A stretch of DNA of 64,000 nt from Tachypleus tridentatus (Eukaryota; Arthropoda; Merostomata; Xiphosura; Limulidae): the NCBI RefSeq assembly GCF_004210375.1, contig NC_134831.1:44116035-44180034 (forward strand), written 5' to 3'. Numbering within the stretch: position 1 is the first letter of the stretch; every line of letters begins with the position of its first letter. A program made the translations under genes and the position numbers. A model generated the notes under the pieces. That model searched no databases and was not told the DNA's origin. It was given only the letters and a program-made list of their open reading frames with translations. Positions 11,985 through 23,836 of the stretch are shown here, piece by piece.

Positions 11985-14180
11985 CAAGTCAGTACTCAAC
12001 TGTATGCTTTCTTCTAATGGTGCGTTTGTTACTGTGACTCAACGTCAAAGCTAATGTAGTAATGATAGCTTTAAAACTCAATTTGTTAAATTTCGCTATA
12101 GAATTAAAATATATTTTTCAACATTTATGCTTCGGAGAAAAAAGTTTTCAAAAACTGAACCAAAAAACAAATAAAGCATAGTTATAAGTTCAAATGATAG
12201 AAACTAAAAGTCGCAATGAACATCATTCTTTATAGTTTATAAAGGGGGAAAAAAAAACTCCTGTATGTCTATTTTATGGTTTTATATTTATTCAAATGTT
12301 ACTTTTCATTTGAAATGCTTTTTGTTTTATTTTTAGAGCTTTAATAGGTAACTTGGAGAGTTACCTCTTGTGTAAGTAGAGTTACTGTGTAACTTTTTCA
12401 CAAACTTGTTTGAATTATTTAAATTTCTTCAGCCTTTCTTAAACTTTAATAATTATCCAAAATTGCAATACTATTTTCTTTTTAAGATTTAAAAATAATA
12501 ACACTTTTAATTTTACTTAAATTATTCCAAGCTATTAATTCCTCTGTACTTAAATTTATAAATATTTTATATTCACAAGTGTAATTATTAAAAGCTATAC
12601 CACTAATCCTAGATCTAACGATACTGAAAGACTGACCAGAGTTAGGCCAAATCGGTAGAAATAACAGTAGCTACACAACAGTTTTCAGACCTTAAATTAT
12701 TTGAAATGCTACCCATGAGCTAAAACTTCCTTTTCAGTATCATTCAGAACAAACTTAGAATAATTAAAAATAATCAGGTTATTCTATAAACAAATTTTTA
12801 CCTAACTTTAAACAACTTAACTATTTCTTGAGACATTGTATAAGAATTTTATCGCGTGTTCCAATAAAATGTAAAAATAAAATCTGTTTGTTTGTTTGTA
12901 ATTAAGCACAAAGCTACACAATAGGCTATCTGTGCTCTGTCTACGACAGCTATCGAAACACGTATTATAGCGTTGTAAGTTTACTGGAGGGCAAAGAAAA
13001 ATCTGAATATATTTGGTCCTTCAACAACTTCTGTAGAGCTAATGTTTGATTCCTTTATCTAATTTTAAAATCTATTTTTTTATTCTGGTGTTTTGTGATA
13101 CTGTCTAGATTTCAGAGAAACACAATTAATGAGAAATAACTTTAAAATTCAAAACCAAGAAAACATTCTTAAACTTTTACATTTATTTTTAAAAAAAAAA
13201 TCTGTATGTGTTTTGGATTTACAATATTTCAAGTGCAATGTTACAGTATTTTGATATATTTTTTAAAATAGGTAAATCGCCGACACCATCAATAAACGTT
13301 ATAGTAAAGCTGTCCGAACTAAATTTAAAAAATGCTGAAATTCCAAAACATAGGAAGCCTCAAGTGTAACATAAATCTTAAAACCAGATGAACAATGTTT
13401 GCTTAAAAGCACATAATTAATTATACTTAAATAAAAACTCACCACTATATAAATCTAATCATTCTAATTCAAAGTTTAGATTTAGGCCTAACATTCAGAG
13501 CAGATCATATTTGCCGAATGGTCTGACCCAGGTCTAATATAATTAGAGCACCCAATTAATGTGTTAAAAACAAATAAGAAACTGCGCCTCTCATTTCTAT
13601 AGAAAAAACTAAATACATCAAAATAAACATATAATAAAACAAACCAAGACTAACAAGCATATACACTATAAAAATAATAATAATTTAAGTCTAACTACAG
13701 ATCAAACTATACTTTCATTCAATAAAAGTAATAAATTGAACTAAGTAAACCAAACTTAACATAAAACTAAATTACCCTCTTCCATGCACATAATGGTCAT
13801 TTTAAAACAAGCATTCAGAATGCACTCAGACTATCCTCATATGAGAAGTCGTACTCGTTTAATGAACTAGATTATATTTAATAAAAGTGACTAATATACC
13901 TTATAGTACTAAAATAAATTTATATGCGGAGCTTGCTTGGTTGATTTCAGCTCTTTTTCTTTCTGTTATGATTTGAATGGACGATTATGTAACACTAGCC
14001 TAGAACATGTTCAAGTACGCTCAATCTAGTTGACGATTTCAGATTTGCATGTTCTTTCATATGTTAATTGCTTTCTTGTAGTGGACACGTATAAGAGAGA
14101 GCTTATGCATACACAAACTGATGTCTGGCATTAACGAAGTAAACACTGCTTGTAAATGAATTTTCCTACTATAACTTATA
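11985..14180. other. AT-rich intergenic with one SINE fragment
   Basis: Apart from a SINE family 2 fragment at 12885-12962, I recognise no coding exon or repeat. Poly(A)/(T)-rich runs are frequent. Confidence 0.4.
12885..12962 (-). repeat. SINE family 2 fragment (tail half)
   Basis: GTTTGTAATTAAGCACAAAGCTACACA and GCTATCTGTGCTCTG are the reverse of the family 2 tail (GCACAGATAGC..GTAGCTTTGTGCTTAATT). The tRNA-like head is missing. Confidence 0.75.
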
Positions 14181-14184
14181 TTTG

Positions 14185-14460
14185 GTAGCAGTATAAACTA
14201 ATCTAGTGGATGTGATATATTATTCTCAATTCAGGAGGATCAACTTATCTAGATGGATTTGACATATTTTGCTCAAAATAGCAATATTCATTGATCTATA
14301 TAAATTTAATATATTATGCTCAATACAACACTATCAACAAATCTGAGTGGATTTGATACGTTATTCTTAGTGTAACAGCATGGACTAATCGGAGTGGATT
14401 TGATATTGTATGCTCGGTACAACCAGATCGACTAATCTAGATTAATTTCAGATGTTATGC
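14185..14460. repeat. ~50-bp minisatellite, about 5 units
   Basis: Five imperfect direct repeats of the pattern CTAATCTAGTGGATTTGATA followed by TATTATGCTCAATACAACA are visible. Units differ by substitutions and small indels. It lies immediately upstream of the candidate exon at 14725. Confidence 0.75.
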
Positions 14461-14724
14461 TTGTTTGTTATCTTAATGAAAAAGAATAAGTATGCATGTA
14501 TAAAACAGAAAGTAAATTTACTTATATGTATATATATGTGTGTGTTAGATGTAATTCATTCTCTTTATTCTATAAAACAGACGCTACTTCTGTTGTTTGG
14601 TCAGTACTGTTACCAATGTATAATGTTGCCAATTGTTTGTTGTAACGTGTCTGTGTACAAACTGACCAAACTCTCAGTGATCATGTAATCTTCAAACACG
14701 TTAGAAATTATTTTTGCTTTGCAG

Positions 14725-14978
14725 GCCAAAGTTTATAAAGGTCAATAGAACTGCTGTGTCCACGTGTAGATCTTACGTGATAGCCTTAATCAGACAGAAA
14801 CTACAAACACATTCTAGTAAGGCACAACTCGTTGTAATGGGTGGAACGTCCTACCGACAAAAGTCAGTAAACATGCCAGCGTTACACCACCAGAAACAAG
14901 CTGATCATGTGATACACCATCACTATAAAAACAGCTACCACAGTGGCCAGAGATACTCGTCTCAAAAGTTTCGTGAAG
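14725..14978 (+). CDS. candidate internal coding exon, product unknown
   Basis: A 254-bp stretch is open in one frame only and is bounded by a good acceptor (TTTTTGCTTTGCAG) and a canonical donor (GTAAGT). Its inferred phases are 2 in and 1 out. The peptide runs from PKFIKVNRTAVSTC through HHQKQADHVIHHHYKNSYHS to QKFREG; it is rich in His, Gln and Ser in its second half and shows no domain I can name. The CBM14 gene begins 550 bp downstream on the same strand, but splicing into that gene at the possible acceptor before 15500 would meet a stop before its ATG, so it would then have to be an upstream or non-coding exon of that transcript. It could also belong to another gene or be chance. No function is proposed. 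Confidence 0.35.
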
Positions 14979-15527
14979 GTAAGTCCAATTTTACACCATG
15001 GTGTTAATAAAAGCAAGAGATAATATTCTTTTGCGACAATGATTCAATGTAGTTATTGAGAATTAAGATAATATCACGGTTTAACTCAGTAAATAAAAGA
15101 TAGTTTAGTTTCTATAGATTTTCAATGCTCAAGCAAAATATTTTTGGTCTTTTAAACTACTGACTTGAACCTAATGTAATGTAAAGAGATAAATCTATAA
15201 GGCAACTTTTTATGAATAGTAACTCAGTTTAATTAAGTCTCTTTAATTGAAGAGATGTTGCTTTGAAACAGAGGCTCGCTATATTCTATGAATATATACA
15301 TTTTGCAAACGCTGATGGATGGAATTGTACGAGAGATCAATTCTTTATCTGTACAACAACATAAAACCTTATTTTAAAATAATTAAATTTTTATACTATG
15401 ACTATTTTGTATTACATAGCTTATTTATTCATCACATTAGAAGAACCAGGTTTCAAAGAACTGAGCGTAAATTTATTCATATTTCTATGTTTGTCTCAGA
15501 AGCTCACTTAACCTCTTAACTGCCGAA

Positions 15528-15914
15528 ATGTACCACCATATCGTTGTCCTAACCAGTATCTTTGCTGTGGCCATGATGGCTCCTCGTGTTGCACGAGATC
15601 TTTACGATCTGCCAGATGAAGCAGACAGTATCCTTGATGGTGCCCAGATCAACAAGACTTTCAGCTGCACTGGTAGGATGGAAGGTTATTATGCCGACAC
15701 CGACAATGGCTGTAAAATTTTCCATCGCTGTGTTCCCAACGTAATGTCCTTCACAAGCTACATATGTAACAACGAAACTATTTTCGATCAGCAAGAACTT
15801 GTTTGTAACTATGAAATGGAAGCATTTCCTTGTGATCAAGCAGAAAGTATCTACGACAGTTCTAATGCAAGATTCACTACATTACCACCAACGACGGAGT
15901 CAGCAAACCCATAA
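15528..15914 (+). CDS. secreted single-domain CBM14 (peritrophin-A) chitin-binding protein
   Basis: This 128-residue protein starts with a hydrophobic segment (about residues 5-18) that looks like a signal peptide, so it is probably secreted into cuticle, gut lining or haemolymph. Residues 45-103 form one chitin-binding type 2 domain: six cysteines at 47, 62, 68, 80, 93 and 102 in the usual spacing, with the family hallmarks YYAD, GCKIFHRC, an F-D pair before the fifth cysteine and an aromatic between. Such domains bind chitin. A Thr/Pro/Ser-rich C-terminal tail (TTLPPTTESANP) follows. The frame is uninterrupted, the A at ATG-3 fits a start, and an AATAAA signal lies at about 15989. An upstream untranslated exon is possible, since TTTGTCTCAG before 15500 resembles an acceptor. 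Codon use is less AT-rich than the flanks, which supports a real gene. Which CBM14 subfamily it belongs to cannot be said. Confidence 0.85.
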   Translation: MYHHIVVLTSIFAVAMMAPRVARDLYDLPDEADSILDGAQINKTFSCTGRMEGYYADTDNGCKIFHRCVPNVMSFTSYICNNETIFDQQELVCNYEMEAFPCDQAESIYDSSNARFTTLPPTTESANP

Positions 15915-15988
15915 ATGTAGTCATACAAGAAAATATTTTTCTAACTCCATATTTTTTACGTTGTAGTTCACGGTGATGTTACTTTTTA

Positions 15989-15994
15989 AATAAA
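15989..15994 (+). terminator. poly(A) signal of the CBM14 gene
   Basis: AATAAA about 75 bp after the stop codon of the CBM14 reading frame. Confidence 0.6.
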
Positions 15995-16787
15995 ATTCTG
16001 TGGATTTTATTGTTTGATATCCATTGCAATGTGTGTTCATGTTTTTTCTTTCTTTTTATATGTCTTCAGGGTTCAGAAATAAGTTTAAGGTTTCATGAAG
16101 AAATAAAAGTACAGTTTTGAAAGTTTTCTACCTTCTTCTTTAGGCCTAAGCGTCGCTTTGTGTACTTGTGTTTCTAAAACAAATAGTTACTATACTTTCA
16201 ACTAGATTTCATCATGAATACTCTGTCCAAACAATCTGTCAAATAAATGTTATGTTAAATCATTTGCTTAAGTGTTTCGTAACCTTTTTACTAACGTGGA
16301 TTCCAAATGGGTAAGTAAATCTGTTTAGCGTTTACTTGAGGTAAATGAATTTGTATAAATCATTTAACCATAGTGTACTTATATATATATATGTGTGTGT
16401 GTGTGTTAATTTCCTTCCTAATACTCCATCTTAAACCTTTTTATAGTTCATATTAACTTTCTTTCAGAACAAGCTACCTACTTAGTTCAAATCTGAAAAC
16501 AGCCTCCAAAATGAGTATAGCTATTTAAATATAATTTTCTTACATTATTAATAAGAAACATTAGAAGACATTGTTTTATCATTTATACACTCGCTCGGTT
16601 AAGGATATTTTTCGCTGTAAACCTATTACTACCTCATGACGTCCAGCTAACTTTAGAGATTCAAGTTTACTCTAAATCCCATACTAAGCTATGAATGCAA
16701 ACAACCTGTACGATAAAAGAATAATAATAAAATTTTAAATGAATAAAACTATACATTTTAGACGTCCTGGCTAGTTCTGTCAATGTA

Positions 16788-17052
16788 AGTAACTTTAAGG
16801 TTGTTATTTTTTTTTAAATCTCGCACAAAGCTACACGAGGGCTATCTGCGCTAGCCGTCCCTAATTTAGTAGTGTAAGACTAGAGGAAAGGCAGCTAGTT
16901 ATCACCATTCACCGCCAACCTTTGAGCTACTCATTTATCAAGAATAGTGGAATTGACCGTCATATTATAATCATCCCACGACTGAAAGGGTACGCTTGTT
17001 TTATATGACAGGGATTCAAACCATCTGGCGTGCCGGGCCAGTAACTATAAGG
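16788..17052 (-). repeat. SINE family 1, decayed
   Basis: Minus-strand copy with tail, body and head. The probable duplication AGTAACTTTAAGG / AGTAACTATAAGG flanks it, included in the given span. The head region around 16995-17030 is diverged. Confidence 0.85.
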
Positions 17053-17061
17053 AATAACTGT

Positions 17062-17306
17062 TTGGTTTGTTTTGAATTTCGCGCAAAGCTACACAAAGGC
17101 AGTGTAAGACTAGAGGGGAGGCAGATAGTCATCACTACCCACCGCCAACTCTTAGGCTACTCTTTTACCAACGGATCGTGTGATTGACTGTCACATTATA
17201 ACGCCCTTACGGCTGAAATGGCGAGCGTGTTTAGTGTGATGGGGATTCGAACCCGCGATCGTTGCATTACGAGTCGGATGCCTTAACCACTTGGCCGTGC
17301 CGGGCC
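17062..17306 (-). repeat. SINE family 1 with internal deletion
   Basis: A second minus-strand copy only about 20 bp from the previous one. The tail-proximal segment normally between GTAGCTTTGTGCGAAATTC and the TCTAGTCTTACAC motif is missing. The head GGCCCGGCACGGCCAAGTGG is well kept. Confidence 0.9.
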
Positions 17307-17311
17307 AAGAA

Positions 17312-17610
17312 TAATGGAATATAATTTAGTTACGGAACACATGAACACTAGCTCTTAACTTCAAGTACTGTCGTAGGTTTAACGTTCGTTGAAAAGTGTA
17401 ACAATGTTAGAATTAATACAAAGGAAACAATATTTAAAAAATACTATGAGGTATGCCCAAGACAATCAGACTTTGTTATCCATAACATCTTGGACTTTAC
17501 GAAGCTCATTTAGGACAGGTGTGAGTGTAATATAAAATAATACTTTACTTACAGTATTTTGTAACTTTAATGTCTCCCCGAAATTAGTTTAAAAGTGCCA
17601 GTAAAAATTG
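17312..17610. other. intergenic, nothing recognised
   Basis: AT-rich, without an exon or repeat that I can name. Confidence 0.4.
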
Positions 17611-17611
17611 T

Positions 17612-17730
17612 TTTAGTTGTTATTAAGCGTAAATCTAAACATTGAGCTATTTGTGCTATCAATAACACAGGTGCCCAAGCTCGATTTTTAGCGTTATCAA
17701 CCCTCAGTCTTGAGACCACCCGTTGAGATT
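17612..17730 (-). repeat. SINE family 2, decayed
   Basis: TTATTAAGCGTAAATCTAAAC, GAGCTATTTGTGCT and TTTTTAGCGTTATCAACCC follow the family 2 order on the minus strand, with many substitutions. Confidence 0.6.
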
Positions 17731-18540
17731 GACGTCCATTTAGACAGTAAACTTTGATGTATGTATCATACACTTAGCACTTGAGCAATGTCAGACGAAC
17801 TATATTTTCAACCTCATAATTTAGATAAAACTGTCTCACATCTTCTATAAATTATTTGTTCCAACTTAGTTCTCTATGGTAACATTGCATGGGATCTTGG
17901 AACTCTAAAATTTGAGTTCGATCTTTCCAGTGGGAAGATAGTCTATGCGCAGGCCCACCGACAGAGTGTGGAATACCGGGAAAATTCCAAATGCTCGGTC
18001 CTTTAAGAGGACCAAAAGAAAGAGGAGATAAAACAAAAAGAATAAAAGTAATCAATAAAATAACAGACACGATATAAATAAAAATATAAATCTTATAAAG
18101 ATCACCATTTGTTGTCGATATTTTAAATATACACTACCACAACCGATATCAGACAAAAGAGCAGTGTATGAGAAAATAAATTCCTAGAAGCACTTGTCCA
18201 TTACATGTGTAATTATTAAATGATGACCATGAAGAATTTTGATGTTATATCCCTGAATTGTAATATTTTTCAAAAATGTTTTGATAAATTATTTTGTGTA
18301 ATCCTATAAAGTGTTAACCGAGTTTACAGTTTGCATAGTCCGTTACTGTGGTGGACACAATAAATACTGGCCATTCAAACTCCAAGTAGTCCAGCCCTAG
18401 TCATTGTCACTTCTTAGTTATACAAACTTACTTTTGATCGAAATTAACGTGTAATATTAGGGCAAATTCTTATGCTATAAACTAAATATGATAGTTGTGT
18501 TATGTAAAGTTTCATCTATCAAATATATTTTCTGATCGCT

Positions 18541-19760
18541 AGGAAACAAGCTGACGTTCTTCTGTTTCCGAAGGAAAATAAATCAGCAAATGATCCAGAA
18601 AACTACAGACCTCTCAGTCTAACCAGTTATGTTCCATAAAAAAGATAAACCAGCAAATAAGATAAACCAGCAAATAACCTCCATAAAAAGATAAACCAGC
18701 AAATAACTCGGAAAAGACCGACTTATCAGTTTTACAAGTTATGTTCCCGATATAGAATAACTCAGAGAATAACTCACAAAATTGTAGGCCTATCAGTCTA
18801 ACCAGACGTATAGGAAAATACTAGAAAAAAAATCAAATAATAGATTATTCACTTACCTAAAAATTACTTCAAAACTACCAGAAGTTCAAAATGGTTTCAT
18901 AAAATACGGACAAATTGTTGATTACTTAATTAGATTAACAGATAAAATAATAAACAGCTTTAATAAAAACAGCTGCACCGTAGGAAGGTTCCTTGATTTA
19001 GAGATAAGATTTCTTGCAACAGTCTTAGGTATACATTGTCCAAAATTGGACTTCCAATTGAAATTATTCGCTAGTTATCAAACTTTCTGGAGCATCACAG
19101 CAAACGTGGAAGGCACCTTCTTGGATATCTTCACCCTGAGGCAGGCGTCACACAAGGTACCTAATCCTACTTCGTTCATCATGTATACAAACGAAATGCC
19201 ACTAAAGTACTCATATTTCACATAATACTCACAGTTCGCAAACGATATAGCCATTTGGAAGTATATCCAAAACCATATAGCAACAACACACAACCATTAT
19301 TAAACTAAATAGAACTATTGTGTAACAAATGGAGAGTTAACATAAACAAGGATAATATTACTAACAGAATCAACCAAACAAAGCAGAACAGAAATTCCAA
19401 ATACATCTTGGTGAAAGACTTTCCGAAATCGCTATATCTGTAAAATTCTTAGGATTAACATATGATTCAAAACTAAGATTTGTTGTTTTGCCATTAACCA
19501 CGATGCTGTTGCCATTCACGGGTATATAAACCCAGTTTCTAGTGGTATAAATCCGCAGACATATAACTATGTCACTTGAGGGGAGAACAAAACTAACGTG
19601 GTTTAAACATATTGAAAGAATCAAATATTGGATCTAATTCAAAGCAAGATATCTAAGGTGTATGACAGGTAACAACCAAGAGCTTTACCAGACACCATAT
19701 TGAAAATATATAAAACATACTTGGTAAGCATGAAAAGTCTATTTCCGCATGTATGCACAC
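18541..19760 (+). mobile_element. broken non-LTR retrotransposon (LINE) reverse transcriptase
   Basis: In changing plus-strand frames the sequence reads like the reverse transcriptase of a Jockey/I-type LINE: KQADVLLFPKE, then YRPLSLTSY (RT motif near the fingers), EVQNGFI..GQIVDYLIRLTDKI, a QASHKVPNPTSF stretch, and QFANDIAIW at about 19230, the counterpart of the catalytic (Y/F)-A-D-D box with Asn in place of the first Asp. VKFLGLTYDSKLRF-like residues follow at about 19440. Frames are interrupted many times, and the first part (18590-18820) contains several imperfect reiterations of the INQQIT..NYRPLSLTSYV segment. The apurinic endonuclease and a clean 3' end are not visible, so this is an old truncated copy. 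Confidence 0.8.
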
Positions 19761-19975
19761 TGTTACAAAAAAAAGTATATAATGGGAGGCCATCGTCTAA
19801 AACCTGAGAAGGTTACATGATTGAAATTAATTGATCAGCTCTAATTTTCTCGGATGAAGGCGAGCAAAAATTGCTGCAGGATGATCTAGATCTAGTTTCA
19901 AATCGTAATAGATATGTAAAGGATCCAGTGATAAAAGTCCCTCGCAGCCAGAAGTAACCCTTATTACTATTTAAG

Positions 19976-20100
19976 GAGCCCCCCAGTAGCACAGCAGTAT
20001 GTCTGCGGCCTTACACCACTAAAAACTGCGTTTCAATACCTGTGGTGGGCAGAGCACAGATAGCTCTTTGTGTAGCTGTGTGCTTAATTCCAAACAAAAC
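19976..20100 (+). repeat. SINE family 2, near full length
   Basis: CCCCCAGTAGCACAGCAGTA head, B-box-like GTTTCAATACC, tail GCACAGATAGCTC..GTGTAGCTGTGTGCTTAATTCC and (CAAAA)n end. At about 125 bp this is a shorter tRNA-like SINE than family 1. Confidence 0.88.
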
Positions 20101-20104
20101 AAAA

Positions 20105-21300
20105 AATCTTCTTAATGAACTGACAAATCCTTCACACTCTGTAGAAGTTACTGTTAGGGTACATGGGAATTTAAGTAGTGTGTGAATATTTGGAGTTTAG
20201 TTGATTGCATTCTTTAATGGTAGTTGCTACCTGGCAGACCTCTTTTCGACAGAGGTGTTTTGATACTTTAAATGCAACAGATATTATGTATTCCTTTTGC
20301 TTACTTCCTACATACTCATATAGTATTCAGGCCATACCAACAATAATTGACATAATTAAACTACCAAAAATGAATTTCTTATAAATGTATCATGAATATA
20401 AAAAAGGATGGAGATTCAATGCAAATTACCTAGGATGAAACATTGAGAATTAGAGTGACTAAAATACTAATGTAACCTGTTATCTAAAATCGATTTCTTC
20501 GGTTTTATAATAACAGAGTTAAAAGCAGACGATTATTAGAAGTTTTGTTTGTAAATTTTTGATGTCGTGGATATAGAGATTTCTAGAAGGCAAACAGACA
20601 ATTAAGTGATAAATATATAAATAGTGCAGAATGAGCGTAAACAGCAGATAGATAGAGCAGACAAAAAAGTAAAGTCACAGAAAATAAAGTTTAACCAAAT
20701 GAAACGTAAAGTTAACTGTCGTTGGAATAAAAAACCTTATGATTAATATATTAAAGTAGACTGACATAAGAAGAAAAGTTTATTCTCTCAAAGTGAGTAA
20801 TAAAGTAAATAAACAAGTCTGAGTGTTCTTTAACAAAAGAAACAGACGATATCTGAAGTACGAGGACCAAACGATTACTGCAAAAGCAGTATATGACTGT
20901 GGTAACTCAATCTGTAATCGTAAATGAATTGAAAATGAACTAGTGCGAAAAAGATAGAGAAAAGTGGTTCGGCTTGTCAACTGAAATTCAAAAGCAATTT
21001 AAAGACCTAAGTAGACTTTTGACAAGAGGATGTTAATGATATGCCTACTGTTTTAAAATGGTCATAGGTTGGCTGAAAATTCTGATCACCATCTTTCTTC
21101 AGGTTCCTGTAAACCATTTTTAGATATCTATAAAATAACGAAACATAATTACAAATGTGAATATAATAAAATATTATTATGATATATTTTAATGCAAAGT
21201 AGGGTAAATAATAAAAATTTTGCAATCTTTAAAAAAAGAAGGCAAACTAGGTTATAACTATAACTGTGGTACAAAATATGACTTCTGATAGATATATAAT
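20105..21300. other. intergenic, nothing recognised
   Basis: AT-rich. Short minus-strand frames at 20780-21334 are hydrophobic, overlap each other and have no supporting signals. Confidence 0.4.
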
Positions 21301-21306
21301 CCCCAA

Positions 21307-21583
21307 GTGTTTGTTTGTTTTGAATTTCGTGCAAAGCTGCATGAGGACTATCTGTGCTAGCCGTTCTTAATTTAGCAGTGTAAAACTAGAGGTAAGGCAG
21401 CTAGTCATCAACCACTCGTCACCGACTCTTGGGGTACTCTTTTATCAATGAATAGTGGGATTGACCGTAACATTATAACGCCTCCACGGCTGAAAGGCGA
21501 ACGTATTTAGTGTGACAGGGATTGGAACCCGCAACCCTCAGATTACGAATCAAGCTCCCTAACCACCAGGCTATGCCGGGCTA
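21307..21583 (-). repeat. SINE family 1
   Basis: Minus-strand copy: (CAAACA)n-type tail, body with GACGGTCAATCCCACTATT-like segment, head ending GCCCGGCATAGCC. Confidence 0.9.
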
Positions 21584-22009
21584 TCTCCAAGAGAACAACC
21601 ATAATACTTGTATATTTTCATAAAACTAGTAATGAACAAACTGTTAAAGTTATATCAATAATAGAGCTTACCATTCCATGATCTTCGACAATGTCAAGTG
21701 TTGAACTTTAGAGAATATTGGTGATACCAGAGGGGGAATGGTATATCACAAGGAACACGATAATGAAGTTGAAACTTACGATTGTCTTCAGAAGCTGATT
21801 TACATCAATTCTAGAAGTTCTATTCCATCTTTATATAAGTCACCATATGTCTCAAAGTGTTTTTATGGCAGTTATAACTTCCATCACAAACGTATATGTT
21901 TGGTAAATATAATGATTAGCATTTTGATTTTCTGTTCATTGTGTTTTAGATAGGTAATAAAGTAGTGGCTTTATTTTGTAAATTGCCATGTTTGGGCTTT
22001 TATTAAAAA

Positions 22010-22620
22010 AAAAAAACACGCCAAAATTTCAGTCTAGTGATAACATTTCTGGCTGCTTGCAGAAACGCGTGATTATTAGGTTCAATGCATGACCACTGAA
22101 ATGACCATTGGTTACGAGAGATTCATTAATGAGGCCATTTGAAGAAATTCTACTGGAACCATCATATCCCTGTTCCCGTATGTTCGTAATGACCAGTCCA
22201 AGCTGCGGCAAGGTTTCAACGAGAGTTGAAGCAATAAAAACTCTGAAGCAGGATAAGTTTCAAAACTCATCTTTGATGGAAATATCAACAAACAGCATGT
22301 ATAAGGCCATCTGCTCTTGGTTCTGTGATTATATTTCATCTGCAAGTATTATGAAAATTCTTGAATGCATAACCTTTTTAATGGCGTCCTTGTGAACCAT
22401 TTCTTGGCCTGGAACACTAAAACGTTCGTTCTGAGGTGAAAAGGAGCTTTTGAGAAGCTATTCATTATTTGTGTCAAATAACATGATCACGTAGAGAAAA
22501 TGTCCAAGATTACCCCATGTGTTTAATTTTTCACAGTTTCCACACCAATTCCAAAAGCAAATCTTAGCTGAAAAAAAACCAGAAGCTATATAGGATTAGT
22601 CACAAGCCAAAATACACAGA
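22010..22620 (-). mobile_element. hAT-type transposase relic (DUF4371/ZMYM-like)
   Basis: Read on the minus strand, a chain of short frames matches the order seen in hAT transposases of the DUF4371/ZMYM type: MHSRIFIILADEI..QNQEQMALYMLFVDISIKDEF (the strand carrying the first catalytic Asp region), later REQGYDGSSRISS (the family QGYDGAS motif) and GHALNLIITRFCKQPE (the C/S-H-x-LNLV motif). Frames change and stops intervene, so it is not functional. No terminal inverted repeats or 8-bp duplications were found by eye, and the ends are approximate. Confidence 0.72.
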
Positions 22621-22708
22621 GCTTGTATTTACGTTTTGCTACGCCAATAACGTCTGCAGATATTCATAACTGTCAATTTACCTTCGATATCTGGCAACAT
22701 AGTGACGT

Positions 22709-22980
22709 TTGTTTTTTTTGTTTTGTTTTTGAATTTTGCACAAAGCTACTCGAGGGCTATCTGTACTAGCCGTCCCTAATTTAGCATTGTAAGACTAGAG
22801 GGAAGGCAGCTAGTCATCACCACCCACCGCCAACTCTTGGGCTACTCTTTTACCAACGAATAGTGAGATTGACCGTCACATTATAACACCCCCACGGCTG
22901 GGAGGGCGAGCCTGTTCGGCGCGACGGGGACCGAACAGATTACGAGTCGCACGCCTTAACACGCTTGGTCATGCCAGGCC
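22709..22980 (-). repeat. SINE family 1, full length
   Basis: A well-kept minus-strand copy flanked by the perfect duplication CATAGTGACGT (22698-22708 and 22981-22991). A small deletion lies in the B-box region of the head. Confidence 0.94.
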
Positions 22981-23083
22981 CATAGTGACGTGAAAAGAGA
23001 TCTTTGTAATACATAAATAAATAATGTCCAATTCGGTTTTGAATGAAAACGAGTTGTGGTTTGGCAAAAAAGAATAAGAAAGG

Positions 23084-23290
23084 TTTTGTTTGTTTGTTTG
23101 GGAATTTCGCACAAAGCTACTCGAGGGCTATCTGTGCTAGCCATCCCTAATTTAGCAGTGTAAGACTAGAGGGAAGACAGCTAGTCATCACCACCCACCG
23201 CCAACTCTTGGGCTACTCTTTTACCAACGAATAGTGGGATTGACCGTCACATTATACACCCCCACGGCTGGAAGGGCGAGCATGTTTAGC
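23084..23290 (-). repeat. 5'-truncated SINE family 1
   Basis: Tail and body match family 1 closely, but the tRNA-like head is absent. The copy is nevertheless flanked by a perfect 12-bp duplication, GAATAAGAAAGG, at 23072-23083 and 23291-23302. It therefore inserted in this shortened form. Confidence 0.93.
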
Positions 23291-23561
23291 GAATAAGAAA
23301 GGAAAACTAACTAAATGTTAATAGGCGAGTAAAATTTAGAGGAAATGGAAGAGTTCGTTTGCACCCCTCCCCACCTCCCATATACGTACTTGTTTGTAAC
23401 CATCATAAAAATAAGAGATAGCTCTAAATTACCCATGTTTTTTTTTGTTTTTTTTTGTAAAATGATTGCAAATTATAACTCAAATCTGCATTTGTTATCC
23501 TAAATAGTTTAAAGCTTGTAACATTTTACATCTTTTACTCTTCAGCTCCCTCGTGGCAGGC

Positions 23562-23836
23562 CCAGCATGGTCAGGTGGTTAAGTTACTCGACTCGTAATC
23601 TGAGGGTCGCGGGTTCGAGTCCCCGTCACACTAAACACACTCGTTCTTTCAGCCTTGGAACCGTTATAATGTTACGATCAATCCTACTGTTCGTTGATAA
23701 AAAGAGTAGCCCAAGAGTTGGCGCTGGGTGGTCATGACTAGCAGCCTTCCCTCTAGTCTTATACTGTTAAATTATGGACGGCTAGCTCAAATACCCTTCG
23801 TGTAGCCTTGCGCGAAATTCAAAAACAAACACACAC
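23562..23836 (+). repeat. SINE family 1
   Basis: Head GCCCAGCATGGTCAGGTGG with B box GGTTCGAGTCCCC, diverged body, tail GTAGCCTTGCGCGAAATTC and (CAAACA)n/(CA)n end. It abuts the Penelope-type repeat that follows. Confidence 0.9.

Noticed and set aside
15549-15839. 96-codon minus-strand frame
   Set aside because: Antisense shadow of the CBM14 gene; the plus strand has a complete domain and signal peptide.
20780-21334. Overlapping short hydrophobic minus-strand frames
   Set aside because: AT-rich chance frames without motif or splice sites.
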